NCBI GenBank assembly: GCA_964492615.1
Contig: CAZBKZ010000003.1
Span: forward strand, 62,001-126,000
Length of the DNA stretch: 64,000 nucleotides
Source: JAABTH01 sp964492615
GTDB taxonomy: Bacteria; Bacillota; Dethiobacteria; DTU022
Direction: 5' to 3'
The translations under genes were made by a program, and so were the position numbers. Numbering within the stretch: position 1 is the first letter of the stretch; each line of letters begins with the position of its first letter. The notes under the pieces were generated by a model. It searched no databases and was not told the DNA's origin. It worked only from the letters and a program-made list of their open reading frames with translations. Shown in pieces: positions 1-8,822 of this stretch.

Positions 1-2307
1 CACACCAGCCCCGAAGGCACCTACAGGGCCAAGTTTTACGGGTTGGGTTCAGACGGTACAGTAGGAGCAAACAAAAACAGCATCATTATTATCGGCAACA
101 ATACTGATCAATATGCCCAGGGCTATTTTGTATATGATTCGAAAAAATCAGGAGGGATCACCGTATCGCACCTGCGTTTCGGGCCAAAAGAAATAAAATC
201 AACCTACCAGATTGACCAGCCGGATTTCGTCGCTTGCCACAATCCATCATTTGTGACAAGGTACGATGTTCTTGAAGGAATAGTAGATAATGGTGTCTTC
301 CTGCTTAACTCCGAATGGAGCACTGAAGATATGGAAACCCACCTCCCGGCTGAGATGAAACAAACCATTGCCCGTAAAAAATTAAAATTCTATAATATAA
401 ACGCCTTTAAAATTGCTGGAGAAATTGGTCTCGGCGGACGTATTAATGTGATTATGCAGGCAGCTTTCTTTAAATTATCCGGTGTGATTGACTCCAAGCT
501 TGCATTCGAACAAATTGAGAAAATGATCAATAAATCATATGGTAAAAAAGGCGCCGAGATTGTCGAGAAAAACGTGGCTGCTATCTATAAAGGCGTTGAA
601 GCACTGGAGGAAGTTAAATACCCGGATTCATGGGCAGATGCAGCTGAAGGTGCTGTTTTTATCCCCGAAGAGGCGCCACAGTATGTATGTGATACTATCT
701 ACCCGATGACTGCCCTGAAGGGTGACGACCTGCCCGTCAGCGCATTCAACCCGGACGGCACAGTGCCGACAGGAACAACACGCTACGAAAAACGTGGCAT
801 CGCTATGAACGTGCCGATCTGGATAAATGAAAACTGTATACAGTGCAACCAGTGTTCATTTGTCTGTCCTCATGCAGCAATCAGGCCTTACCTGGCCAAG
901 CCGGAAGATCTGGATGGCGCCCCTGAAGAATTTGTAACTGTTGAAGGAAGCAGCAGAGACATTAAAGGTTACCGATACAGGATACAGGTTTCCCCGCTCG
1001 ACTGCACAGGGTGCGGTAACTGCGTGGATGTCTGCCCTGCCAAGGAAAAAGCACTGATCCTGAAACCGCTGGAAGAGGTAAAAACCATGGAAGATAAAAA
1101 CTTTCGATATGCAGAAACCCTTCCCGAAACTGATCTTGATATCGCGCCTACTACAGTTCGCGGCAGCCAGTTCCGTAAACCGCTTTTCGAATTTTCCGGT
1201 TCTTGTGCCGGTTGCGGGGAAACACCTTACATAAAGGTAATAACCCAGCTTTACGGAAATCGTATGGTTGTGGCAAACGCTACAGGTTGTTCATCAATCT
1301 ACGGGGGAAATGCGCCTACAGTCCCTTATACCATCGACAGCAAAGGGCGGGGCCCCGCCTGGGCCAGCTCGCTCTTCGAAGACAATGCCGAATTTGGCTT
1401 CGGATATTCGCTTGCCATCAACCAGCGCCGGGACAAATTAGTTGAACAGGTCACAGAACTTCTTAATACCACGATCAGTGATACATTAAAAGAATCCCTG
1501 GAAGGATGGCTGGCCGTTAAAGACCGGGGTGAAGAATCGCTGAAAGCAGCCGACAAAGTGCGGGAACTGCTGGAAGCTGAGCAGCCGCGGGCAGAGAATA
1601 CTGATTTAATAAGCCAGATTCGCAATAATGCAAGCTTGCTGGCAAAACGTTCGATATGGATTTTCGGAGGGGACGGATGGGCCTATGATATTGGCTATGG
1701 CGGTTTGGATCATGTTATTGCAACCGGAGCCGATGTTAATATCCTTGTTTTAGATACTGAAGTGTATTCTAATACAGGCGGACAATCATCCAAATCAACA
1801 CCGACCGGGGCAATAGCTAAGTTTGCTGCGGCCGGGAAGGAAATGCGTAAAAAAGATCTGGGCCTGATGGCCGTAACTTACGGTTATGTTTATGTTGCCA
1901 TGGTATCGATGGGGGCGAACAAGAATCAGTTCATGAAAGCTCTCGTGGAAGCAGAATCATATCCCGGACCTTCGCTGATTATAGCTTATTCCCCCTGCAT
2001 CGCTCACGGTATTGATATGAGTAAGAGTCAGCGGGAAGGAAAGCTGGCAGTTGAATCGGGTTACTGGCCGTTATTCCGTTATAACCCGTTGTTAACCGCT
2101 GAAGACAAAAACCCCTTCATTCTAGACTCAAAAGAGCCGAAAGAAGAACTGCGTACATTTATGATGAATGAAGTTCGTTTCAGGGCTCTGAAAAAAGAGT
2201 TTCCTGAAAGGGCAGATGATCTGTTTGTAAAAGCAGAAAAAGTGGCAAAAGAACGCCTGGAAATGTACAGGCAGCTGGCTGAAACAAAATCAGGAGACAA
2301 AGCATAG
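1..2307 (+). CDS. nifJ: Pyruvate:ferredoxin (flavodoxin) oxidoreductase, 3' part
   Basis: Oxidises pyruvate with CoA to acetyl-CoA and CO2 and passes two electrons to ferredoxin; cytoplasmic and central to anaerobic metabolism. The reading frame is open from the first base, so the gene begins upstream; about 769 codons are visible of a usual ~1170. The visible part starts in the gamma-like domain (GLGSDGTVGANKN), then two 4Fe-4S clusters (CIQCNQCSFVCP and CTGCGNCVDVCP), then the thiamine-diphosphate domain (GSCAGCGETPY, GDGWAYDIGYGG, YSNTGGQSSKSTPTG). The TTG at 43 is internal and is not the start. The N-terminal pyruvate-binding and transketolase-like domains lie outside the window. The gene ends at a bidirectional terminator facing the convergent nitroreductase. 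The family is certain; the preferred electron acceptor is inferred. Confidence 0.97.
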   Translation, partial: HTSPEGTYRAKFYGLGSDGTVGANKNSIIIIGNNTDQYAQGYFVYDSKKSGGITVSHLRFGPKEIKSTYQIDQPDFVACHNPSFVTRYDVLEGIVDNGVFLLNSEWSTEDMETHLPAEMKQTIARKKLKFYNINAFKIAGEIGLGGRINVIMQAAFFKLSGVIDSKLAFEQIEKMINKSYGKKGAEIVEKNVAAIYKGVEALEEVKYPDSWADAAEGAVFIPEEAPQYVCDTIYPMTALKGDDLPVSAFNPDGTVPTGTTRYEKRGIAMNVPIWINENCIQCNQCSFVCPHAAIRPYLAKPEDLDGAPEEFVTVEGSSRDIKGYRYRIQVSPLDCTGCGNCVDVCPAKEKALILKPLEEVKTMEDKNFRYAETLPETDLDIAPTTVRGSQFRKPLFEFSGSCAGCGETPYIKVITQLYGNRMVVANATGCSSIYGGNAPTVPYTIDSKGRGPAWASSLFEDNAEFGFGYSLAINQRRDKLVEQVTELLNTTISDTLKESLEGWLAVKDRGEESLKAADKVRELLEAEQPRAENTDLISQIRNNASLLAKRSIWIFGGDGWAYDIGYGGLDHVIATGADVNILVLDTEVYSNTGGQSSKSTPTGAIAKFAAAGKEMRKKDLGLMAVTYGYVYVAMVSMGANKNQFMKALVEAESYPGPSLIIAYSPCIAHGIDMSKSQREGKLAVESGYWPLFRYNPLLTAEDKNPFILDSKEPKEELRTFMMNEVRFRALKKEFPERADDLFVKAEKVAKERLEMYRQLAETKSGDKA

Positions 2308-2376
2308 TAACTGATGTTTTTCCCGCTAATTGAGCAGAAGGTCACCGCCAATTAAACGCCCATGCCGGGCGCACCC

Positions 2377-2416
2377 AAAAAAGGCAGGGAGTGTATTAAA
2401 CACTTCCTGCCTTTTA
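2377..2416. terminator. Bidirectional rho-independent terminator
   Basis: An inverted repeat of about 16 bp (AAAAGGCAGG-GAGTGT against ACACTTCCTGCCTTTT) with a short loop and A/T runs on both sides. It lies between the convergent PFOR and nitroreductase genes and can end transcription from both. Confidence 0.85.
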
Positions 2417-2449
2417 GTTATCATCAGTTTTCGGCGCGGCTGCCCGTGC

Positions 2450-3070
2450 TTACCGGCCGGCAATATCAGCCTGAAGAATAATATCTTCACGTTTTAAACG
2501 GGGACGGGGCGAAGGAGATTGATCGGGAAACCCGACAGGTAAAAGCGCTGCCACTTCAATGTTTTCAGGCAAAGAAAGCAGCCGATGAAGCTTAACTGTG
2601 TCAACAAGACGAACCCAACAACTTCCCAGCCCCAGCGATGTTGCTGTTAAGGCCATATGTTCAACCGCGATACCGAGATCTATGAAGGCCGAGGGAGGCA
2701 AGACTACATCGTTAACCGAATCGGGGATTTGCCTGTTATAGATTACCTCAGCTGCTTTTTGATCAACCACATTAGCCCTCACCAGTTCATCCAGTCTCTG
2801 CTCGGTTAATTTGCGAATATATGCCTGGTGATCCAAACAGCAAACGAAAATAACCGGAGCCTGTAGAACAAATGGTTGAACTACAGCAGGGGCAATAGTC
2901 TGCTTTTCTTCTCCCCGGATTAAAACAAACCGCCATGGCTGGCGATTTGTTCCCGATGGAGCCTGCCTGGCCGCCTCAATAATTTTTTCGAGGTAATCAT
3001 CGGGCACAGGTCGGTCTGCAAACTTTCTAATACTACGTCTCTGTAAGATAGCATCAAAACAATTTAGCAT
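2450..3070 (-). CDS. Nitroreductase family protein (FMN-dependent)
   Basis: A 206-residue protein of the nitroreductase fold, which uses FMN and NAD(P)H to reduce nitro compounds, quinones or flavins; the real substrate is unknown. FMN-contacting signatures are visible: RRSIRKF at residues 11-17, APSGTNRQPW at 37-46, and a GLGSCWV segment near residue 150. The length is normal for the small single-domain subgroup. It starts at ATG six bases after the patatin-like gene and is probably cotranscribed with it; it shares the terminator at 2377-2416. The physiological role cannot be deduced from this context. Confidence 0.88.
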   Translation of the reverse strand: MLNCFDAILQRRSIRKFADRPVPDDYLEKIIEAARQAPSGTNRQPWRFVLIRGEEKQTIAPAVVQPFVLQAPVIFVCCLDHQAYIRKLTEQRLDELVRANVVDQKAAEVIYNRQIPDSVNDVVLPPSAFIDLGIAVEHMALTATSLGLGSCWVRLVDTVKLHRLLSLPENIEVAALLPVGFPDQSPSPRPRLKREDIILQADIAGR

Positions 3071-3076
3071 AATTTC

Positions 3077-3892
3077 TTATTTTCCCTTTTTCCTTTTTTT
3101 CCGCTTTCTTAACCACTTCGATATTCTGCCCGGCTTTTTATCCAAATCAATCTCGCTTAGCTTCGCTTCCGCTTCTTTATAACCTTTTTCAACAAGAATA
3201 TCTATTTTTGTAACATCCCACATACTGATATCTCCCAGGTCAGGAGCGATGATAACATCAGCATTTTCATGAGCGGGTATATCCCTCTGCCGCCTGACAA
3301 TATCAAATGATTGCATTAAAATTTCAAAGATGCTCGATGGTTCTTTTTCCAGGGGTTTCTGTAAACCTACATCTACCGCGACGATATAATCCAGATCCTC
3401 TTTCAGCATGGTCGTTACCGGAACATTATCCAGCAGGCCACCATCCACAAAGAGATATTTATTTATTTTAACCGGTGTAAAGATTCCAGGTATAGCACAG
3501 CTTGCCTGAACTGCTTCCGCTACTAATCCCTCGGTTATTACTATTTCATCGCCGCTGAGCAGGTCTACAGCATTAATTTTCAGGGGTATCTTCAGATCAT
3601 CAAATGTAATATCCCCGAGGTGTTCTCTGACCATATCGAGCAGCAGGGTAGATTTGATCAAGCCTTTTTTGGGGATAGTTATTTTAACGAGATCTTTCCA
3701 GGATATTGAGTGGGCTATTTCAATTATTTCATCAGGAGTCTTCCCCGAACAATACATTGACCCTATTATGCTGCCTGCACTGGTTCCCGCTACACAACAG
3801 GGAACCACACCCTGATCTTCGAGGTACTTCAAAACCCCGATATGAGCAATTCCCCTTGCAGCGCCACCACCTAAAGCCAGCCCAATCTTCAA
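3077..3892 (-). CDS. Patatin-like phospholipase (RssA/YlbK type)
   Basis: A serine lipid hydrolase of the patatin family, 272 residues from the chosen start. The Ser-Asp dyad is visible: oxyanion loop GGGAARG (residues 8-14), nucleophile elbow GTSAG with Ser38, and the DGG motif with Asp150. A longer frame exists upstream, but a perfect AGGAGG sits 7 bases before the TTG at 3892, giving an N-terminus (MKIGLALGGG) that matches the family. The C-terminus is very basic (RKRKKRKKGK), which could favour membrane association. No signal peptide is seen, so it is probably cytoplasmic. First gene of a two-gene unit with the nitroreductase. The substrate is unknown. Confidence 0.88.
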   Translation of the reverse strand: MKIGLALGGGAARGIAHIGVLKYLEDQGVVPCCVAGTSAGSIIGSMYCSGKTPDEIIEIAHSISWKDLVKITIPKKGLIKSTLLLDMVREHLGDITFDDLKIPLKINAVDLLSGDEIVITEGLVAEAVQASCAIPGIFTPVKINKYLFVDGGLLDNVPVTTMLKEDLDYIVAVDVGLQKPLEKEPSSIFEILMQSFDIVRRQRDIPAHENADVIIAPDLGDISMWDVTKIDILVEKGYKEAEAKLSEIDLDKKPGRISKWLRKRKKRKKGK

Positions 3893-4031
3893 GCCTTTTC
3901 CTCCTGTTCTGTGAGCATCTAAATTATACACTTTTCCTCTAAACTGAAGAAACTGCCTGGATAAAAAACCGTGTTTTTCAATTATTGATTATCAGCATTT
4001 TATATACCTGTTTTATTACCGGCACATATCC

Positions 4032-4238
4032 TTAGTTTATAAAACGCAAACCCAATCCACCAAACAATATAGATGCAATTAATAACAGTCTTAATGCCTG
4101 CCAGTAAGATAACTGTTTCAGGTTAAACAGTTCCGGCATGGTTATATTCCATAACCACTGGAGTATGAATGAAACAAACAGTAATACCACAGCTAAAATT
4201 AAAGGAATCATTAATAAAGCATTGCCAAAACCTACCAT
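4032..4238 (-). CDS. Small two-helix membrane protein, unknown function
   Basis: Not recognised. A 68-residue protein with two hydrophobic stretches (about residues 5-30 and 47-65) and almost no charged residues between, so probably an inner-membrane hairpin. An AAGGAG ribosome-binding site sits 9 bases before the ATG. It starts 12 bases after the coaX stop and is probably cotranscribed. The clear RBS and operon position argue for a real gene; nothing indicates its function. Confidence 0.62.
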   Translation of the reverse strand: MVGFGNALLMIPLILAVVLLFVSFILQWLWNITMPELFNLKQLSYWQALRLLLIASILFGGLGLRFIN

Positions 4239-4250
4239 TGTATTTTCTCC

Positions 4251-5021
4251 TTAGCTTTTCAAATTCATCTGGTTAATAATAGACAAACCTTCCAGGGTTA
4301 AAAGCGGGTTAACCTCCTGAATAGTTTCTGATTCACGGGCAATCATACCTGCAAACCCCCCTGTCGCAACCACGAAGGGTTCTCCTTTCAGCTCGGCCGC
4401 TATACGTCGCACGATACCGTCAACCTGGCCGACAAAACCAAATACAATGCCTGATTGCATACTGGTTACCGTATCATGGCCGATTACCTTTGCCGGTTTG
4501 ATTATTTCAACTCGTGGCAGTTTAGCAGCCTTTTCGAATAAAGCTTCCAGGGATATACCAATTCCGGGCGCGATAACCCCGCCAAGATAGCTACCGTTTT
4601 TATCAACTGCACAGTAGGTAGTTGCAGTGCCAAAGTCGACTATTATCAGGGGAGTATTGTAGAGTTTAATTGCAGCCACTGCATTAACAATACGATCAGC
4701 TCCAACTTCCCTGGGATTGTCAAGAATAATATTTAAACCTGTTTTTATACCCGGTCCGACAATCAGTGGTTCAATATTAAAATATTTCCTCGACATACGA
4801 TCAAGTGAATACATCAGGGGAGGCACTACTGATGAAATAGCAATCGAGTGTATATTATCCATACCGATACAGCTATCCTGAAACAGGTTCTTTACAATCA
4901 TGCCCAGTTCATCCTCTGTACTGTCACGCCTGGTAGCCAGCCGCCAATAAGTGATTACCCTGTCATCCCTGAATACACCGAGCATTATATGGGTATTACC
5001 AACATCTATTGCCAAAAACAA
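4251..5021 (-). CDS. coaX: Type III pantothenate kinase
   Basis: Phosphorylates pantothenate with ATP, the first step of coenzyme A synthesis, in the cytoplasm. The 256-residue protein has the acetate/sugar-kinase-fold signatures of CoaX: N-terminal IDVGNT (5-10), GADR (107-110, containing the catalytic Asp109) and DFGTATT (129-135), followed by the GGVIAPGI segment. The length matches the family. The start is TTG, preceded by a GGGGTG ribosome-binding site; no better upstream codon is seen. In Bacillus coaX follows ftsH; here the folate operon, fhs and a P1 peptidase gene lie between them. It is divergent from the CPBP-like/folate operon. Confidence 0.95.
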   Translation of the reverse strand: MFLAIDVGNTHIMLGVFRDDRVITYWRLATRRDSTEDELGMIVKNLFQDSCIGMDNIHSIAISSVVPPLMYSLDRMSRKYFNIEPLIVGPGIKTGLNIILDNPREVGADRIVNAVAAIKLYNTPLIIVDFGTATTYCAVDKNGSYLGGVIAPGIGISLEALFEKAAKLPRVEIIKPAKVIGHDTVTSMQSGIVFGFVGQVDGIVRRIAAELKGEPFVVATGGFAGMIARESETIQEVNPLLTLEGLSIINQMNLKS

Positions 5022-5214
5022 TTATTTCACCCCGGTTAAGATATAATATGTAATACCTGGAGATTACATACACTATAGCAGTTTTGCTTTATTATAACAA
5101 GAATTGCAGGTAGTAAAAAGTTATAAACCCGACCACAATAGAGGATAATTTAAGGCCTCGTCGAAGTATTGAAAAGCGATTTGACAGCAGGAACAGTCAC
5201 AGGAGGAATCATAC

Positions 5215-6528
5215 TTGTTAATTAACAAACTGGCCGGTAAAAATTATTTTGTAGCCCTCTTAATTTTGCTTGGTATCACAACAGCTCTGGTAATTTGCGC
5301 TTTTGTTTTAAATGCCTTTTTCCCTGATTCACTTGGCACAGAAACAGCAGAATATGAATTCATTTCAGCATACTATTTTGAACCATGGTCCTTTGATACA
5401 GAAAATCTAATAGTTTCCTACCCGGATGGCGGAACAATTGTAACCATTGAAGAGACTGGTAATAAAAGAAGTTTTTTGCTATTGGGGAAAGGTGATTATC
5501 AACACCTTGGAGACAAGCTGCCTGTAAACGACCTAGGCGGTATATTCATAAAAGTTGAAGATTTTTATTTTGAATTATTGCGGGGTAGTATAATTTTTCT
5601 CCCGGTTGATGATGTAACCGAGCTGGCACATATTACAGAAATAATAGAGATGCAGAATGATGTTACTGTAATCTGGAAAGATACAGTTCCCATTTCATTC
5701 ACCGGGGAAGAAAATCCTTTAACCTATTACTTTCTCTCTTCAACAGGAGAACCGCTCCTTCCTCCTTATGTTAATATCTCCGCTTTAAGTCTTTTCGGTA
5801 CTTATTTAATCTATATTCTTTTTGCCGTAATCATGTTTTTAATCATTGCAATCTTTACACTGGATCACAAGTACTCACGTTACTGGCAACACCTTATGAG
5901 TATTAAACCGGGTATTATAATAATATCCACCGTATTGCTCTCGGTATCAGTAATTGCCATTACAATAATCATTACCGATTACAATAAAATGGATCCCTTC
6001 TACTCATCAATCGGGTATTTCTTAATCTTGTTCATTCTTATAATATTAAACAGAAATGGTATTGTTGATTACCTGGATCTCGGGCTGCGCCGGGACAGAC
6101 TCAAACATGGATATTTGTTGGCCATAATGACAACTATCCTGGTGATTGGAACGGTAAGAGGTATGCCGAAAGGTGTTTGCTTCGATGACTTAACTTTATT
6201 CTTGTATTTACCCGTAATTTTCCTTTTAATCAGCCTGCCCAGGGAACTTTTCTGGCGTGGTTTTGTTCTGCCGGTTCTCTGCCGGCAGTGGGGAATCAAC
6301 AGAGGTCTTTTCTTTATGGCTCTACTCACCGGCTTATTAAAGTTAATTACTATTGCAGCTATAGAGCCGCATATGTTATCTTATCCTTACACTTATCTTG
6401 AAGTAGCTGTTCTGGTTCCCGGTCTATCGGCCATACTGGGTTATCTTTATTTACGCACTGAAAACATTCTGGCCTCTGCATTTATGTACAGCCTCATATT
6501 ATGGCTCCCTGATGTAATTTTATATTAG
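5215..6528 (+). CDS. CPBP/ABI-family-like membrane protein with degenerate active site
   Basis: A 437-residue membrane protein starting at TTG with AGGAGG 8 bases upstream. One N-terminal helix (about 12-35) is followed by a ~150-residue mostly soluble, probably extracytoplasmic segment, then about seven to eight helices from residue 195 on. The last ~100 residues resemble the CPBP (Rce1-like) intramembrane protease core. The hallmark EExxxR reads R-E-L-F-W-R at 343-348, so the first (catalytic) glutamate is arginine, and the later FxxxH and HxxxN positions also lack histidine. I infer a non-proteolytic CPBP relative. It lies 16 bases upstream of folE and is probably the first gene of the folate operon; any folate link is only positional. 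Confidence 0.66.
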   Translation: MLINKLAGKNYFVALLILLGITTALVICAFVLNAFFPDSLGTETAEYEFISAYYFEPWSFDTENLIVSYPDGGTIVTIEETGNKRSFLLLGKGDYQHLGDKLPVNDLGGIFIKVEDFYFELLRGSIIFLPVDDVTELAHITEIIEMQNDVTVIWKDTVPISFTGEENPLTYYFLSSTGEPLLPPYVNISALSLFGTYLIYILFAVIMFLIIAIFTLDHKYSRYWQHLMSIKPGIIIISTVLLSVSVIAITIIITDYNKMDPFYSSIGYFLILFILIILNRNGIVDYLDLGLRRDRLKHGYLLAIMTTILVIGTVRGMPKGVCFDDLTLFLYLPVIFLLISLPRELFWRGFVLPVLCRQWGINRGLFFMALLTGLLKLITIAAIEPHMLSYPYTYLEVAVLVPGLSAILGYLYLRTENILASAFMYSLILWLPDVILY

Positions 6529-6544
6529 TGAAAGGCGGAATAAA

Positions 6545-7108
6545 ATGGATAGAGATAAAATTGAAGAAGCAGTAAAAATGATCATCGAAGCAGTTGGCGA
6601 AGACATCAATCGTGAAGGACTGCAGGGCACACCAAGACGTGTAGCGAGTATGTATGAAGAACTTTTTGGCGGACTACATCAGGATCCAAGAAAACATCTT
6701 CAGACCTGCTTTCTGGAAGACGGCCATGATGAAATCGTGCTGGTAAAAGATATCTCTTTCTACTCTATGTGCGAGCATCACTTTTTGCCCTTTTATGGCA
6801 AAGCCCACGTTGCCTACCTTCCTTCGGGTGGAAGAATAGTGGGCTTAAGCAAACTGGTCAGGGTAATTGAAACTATTTCGAGGCGACCGCAACTGCAGGA
6901 GCGGCTTACCAGCAATATAGCCGACATCATTACCGAAGAACTGGACCCTAAGGGAGTTGTTGTTGTTATAGAAGCTGAACATCTTTGCATGAGCATCCGA
7001 GGAGTCGGTAAACCAGGGGCAATAACTGTTACTTCTGCCGTTCGTGGTTTATTCAGAAGAAACCCGAGCTCGCGCGTAGAAGTCTTCAGCCTGATCCAGG
7101 GTAATTAA
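6545..7108 (+). CDS. folE: GTP cyclohydrolase I
   Basis: Converts GTP to 7,8-dihydroneopterin triphosphate, the first committed step of folate synthesis. The 187-residue protein has the Zn ligands Cys76, His79 (in CEHH) and Cys148 (in HLCMSIRG), plus the family motif SMCEHHFLPF and the GVGKPG loop. The length is normal for the bacterial homodecameric type I enzyme. Ribosome-binding site AAGGCGG precedes the ATG. It lies inside a plus-strand operon with an HD protein, folP, folB and folK, so nearly the whole pterin branch is encoded together. Confidence 0.97.
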   Translation: MDRDKIEEAVKMIIEAVGEDINREGLQGTPRRVASMYEELFGGLHQDPRKHLQTCFLEDGHDEIVLVKDISFYSMCEHHFLPFYGKAHVAYLPSGGRIVGLSKLVRVIETISRRPQLQERLTSNIADIITEELDPKGVVVVIEAEHLCMSIRGVGKPGAITVTSAVRGLFRRNPSSRVEVFSLIQGN

Positions 7109-7110
7109 CA

Positions 7111-7623
7111 ATGATTACAACCGGTTCCATGCAAAGAGTTAATAAGCTATTATCAAACCCTGACTATCTCAGCTATTTGCAAAATAACTATGAAACAGAA
7201 AAAGAAAGGATCTTTTGTTCACATGGTTTCGAACACCTGCTTGCCACCGCTCGCCTGACCTGGTTATTTTTACTTGAAGACGGCAATCCTTATATTTCCC
7301 GGGAAATAGCCTACGCTGCAGGACTACTTCATGATATCGGGCGCTGGCTTGAATATTGTGATGGCGGTGATCACGCCTTGCTAAGCTCCAGGCTGGCCCT
7401 GCCTGTTTTGAATAACGCAGGCTTCTCCCGGGCTGAAAGCAGGTTGATCTCACAAGCAATTGAAGAACACCGTATACCAGATCATTCTATTAGCTGCAGG
7501 TCTGCCCTGAGCGCCGCACTTTATAAAGCAGATAATCATTCGCGGATTTGTTTTTCCTGCAGCGCTGCTCAAGAATGCAACAAGTTAGATAAACAACCCC
7601 ATAAAACAGGGTTGGAATACTGA
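7111..7623 (+). CDS. HD-domain phosphohydrolase in the folate operon
   Basis: A 170-residue HD-superfamily metal phosphohydrolase. Metal-site residues are visible: His38/His42 region, His74-Asp75 (LLHDIG), His88, His120 and Asp141. The C-terminus carries a Cys cluster C147-x2-C150-x5-C156 just after the last HD Asp, possibly a small metal site. It sits 2 bases after folE and 17 bases before the preferred folP start, so it is translationally coupled in the pterin pathway. No Nudix or alkaline-phosphatase gene for dihydroneopterin triphosphate is seen in the operon, making this the obvious positional candidate; archaeal MptB, an HD-type enzyme, acts on a related pterin phosphate. ATG at 7129 is an alternative start. 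The fold is certain, the substrate is inference. Confidence 0.85.
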   Translation: MITTGSMQRVNKLLSNPDYLSYLQNNYETEKERIFCSHGFEHLLATARLTWLFLLEDGNPYISREIAYAAGLLHDIGRWLEYCDGGDHALLSSRLALPVLNNAGFSRAESRLISQAIEEHRIPDHSISCRSALSAALYKADNHSRICFSCSAAQECNKLDKQPHKTGLEY

Positions 7624-7640
7624 TCCAGGGAGTGACATCA

Positions 7641-8813
7641 ATGCAGGTGGTATACCTTGATTACAACCTGACCAGGCAGGAATTATTAGACCCCGGCAAT
7701 ATAAACGAAGATACCCGCTCATTCTCTCGGCACGGCTTACACCATATTCTCAAACTTCATCACCTCTCCAGGGATCTACTCGGCGCACTGGATAATCTGT
7801 TGAGCTGCAAAACGATATCTCATTATGTATACCCGGATTTTGACCAAACAGGGTGTGTAATTATTAGTGGATCTGAAAGCGATTTAAATTTCTTAACCCG
7901 CGCCCTGGAATCATCCGGAGGATGCTGTACCAAACTTGGATTGTTGATAAATAAAGCACTGGATGGAGCAATCAATAACGCTAACAACAGTTTATTGCTC
8001 GGCGGCAGGTATTATAACCTGGATGAAAAAACATTGGTAATGGGAATATTAAATGTCACCCCCGACTCTTTTTCAGATGGTGGCAGGTTCAACAATTTCG
8101 ATAAGGCCCTCGCCCAGGCTTATCAAATGGCTGAAGATGGTGCTGATATAATTGACATTGGAGGAGAATCGACCAGGCCGGGATACGAAAAGGCTGAAAG
8201 GGTTAGTGCGGCAGAGGAAATTAATCGCGTTCTGCCTCTGATTAACACCTTAAAAAAAGATAATGCGTTCAGGTTGCCGATATCAATTGATACTTACAAA
8301 GCAGAAACAGCAGAACAAGCCTTAGCCGCCGGCGCAGACCTGTTAAATGACGTATGGGGTTTTAAAGAAGATCAAAACATTGCCACTGTTGCGGCAAAAT
8401 ACAACGTGCCTGTCTGCCTGATGCATAACAGGCGCAGCACTCTCTACAATGATCTCATTGCAGATATTATACAGGAGCTGCAGGTGTCAGTTGATTTGGC
8501 AGATCAGGCCGGTGTCGAAACAAATACCATTATATTAGATCCTGGTATCGGTTTTGGAAAAGAGCATCATCAAAATCTTGACGTTATGCTGCATCTGCGC
8601 GAAATTAAAGCCCTCGGGTTCCCCCTGCTTTTAGGTACTTCACGAAAACGCATTGTCGGCAACACACTCAACCTGCCTGTCGATGATCGGGTTGAAGGAA
8701 CAGCAGCCACAATTGCTTACGGAATCAGCGCAGGAGTTGACATAGTAAGGGTTCATGATGTAAAAGAAATGAGGCGGGTCGTTGATATGACCGATGCCCT
8801 GGTTCGGAGGTAG
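7641..8813 (+). CDS. folP: Dihydropteroate synthase with N-terminal extension
   Basis: Joins 6-hydroxymethyl-dihydropterin pyrophosphate and p-aminobenzoate to dihydropteroate; the sulfonamide target. The TIM-barrel core starts near residue 120 and shows NVTPDSFSDGG (138-148), DIGGESTRPG, SIDTYKA, LMHNR, GFGK and LLGTSRKR. The ~120 residues before it form an extra domain of unknown role, which I believe also occurs in other clostridial DHPS proteins. ATG 7641 is chosen over the GTG at 7632 because AGGGAG lies 8 bases upstream of it; it gives 390 residues. Downstream folB follows within 10 bases. Confidence 0.95.
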   Translation: MQVVYLDYNLTRQELLDPGNINEDTRSFSRHGLHHILKLHHLSRDLLGALDNLLSCKTISHYVYPDFDQTGCVIISGSESDLNFLTRALESSGGCCTKLGLLINKALDGAINNANNSLLLGGRYYNLDEKTLVMGILNVTPDSFSDGGRFNNFDKALAQAYQMAEDGADIIDIGGESTRPGYEKAERVSAAEEINRVLPLINTLKKDNAFRLPISIDTYKAETAEQALAAGADLLNDVWGFKEDQNIATVAAKYNVPVCLMHNRRSTLYNDLIADIIQELQVSVDLADQAGVETNTIILDPGIGFGKEHHQNLDVMLHLREIKALGFPLLLGTSRKRIVGNTLNLPVDDRVEGTAATIAYGISAGVDIVRVHDVKEMRRVVDMTDALVRR

Positions 8814-8822
8814 AGTTAGTAC

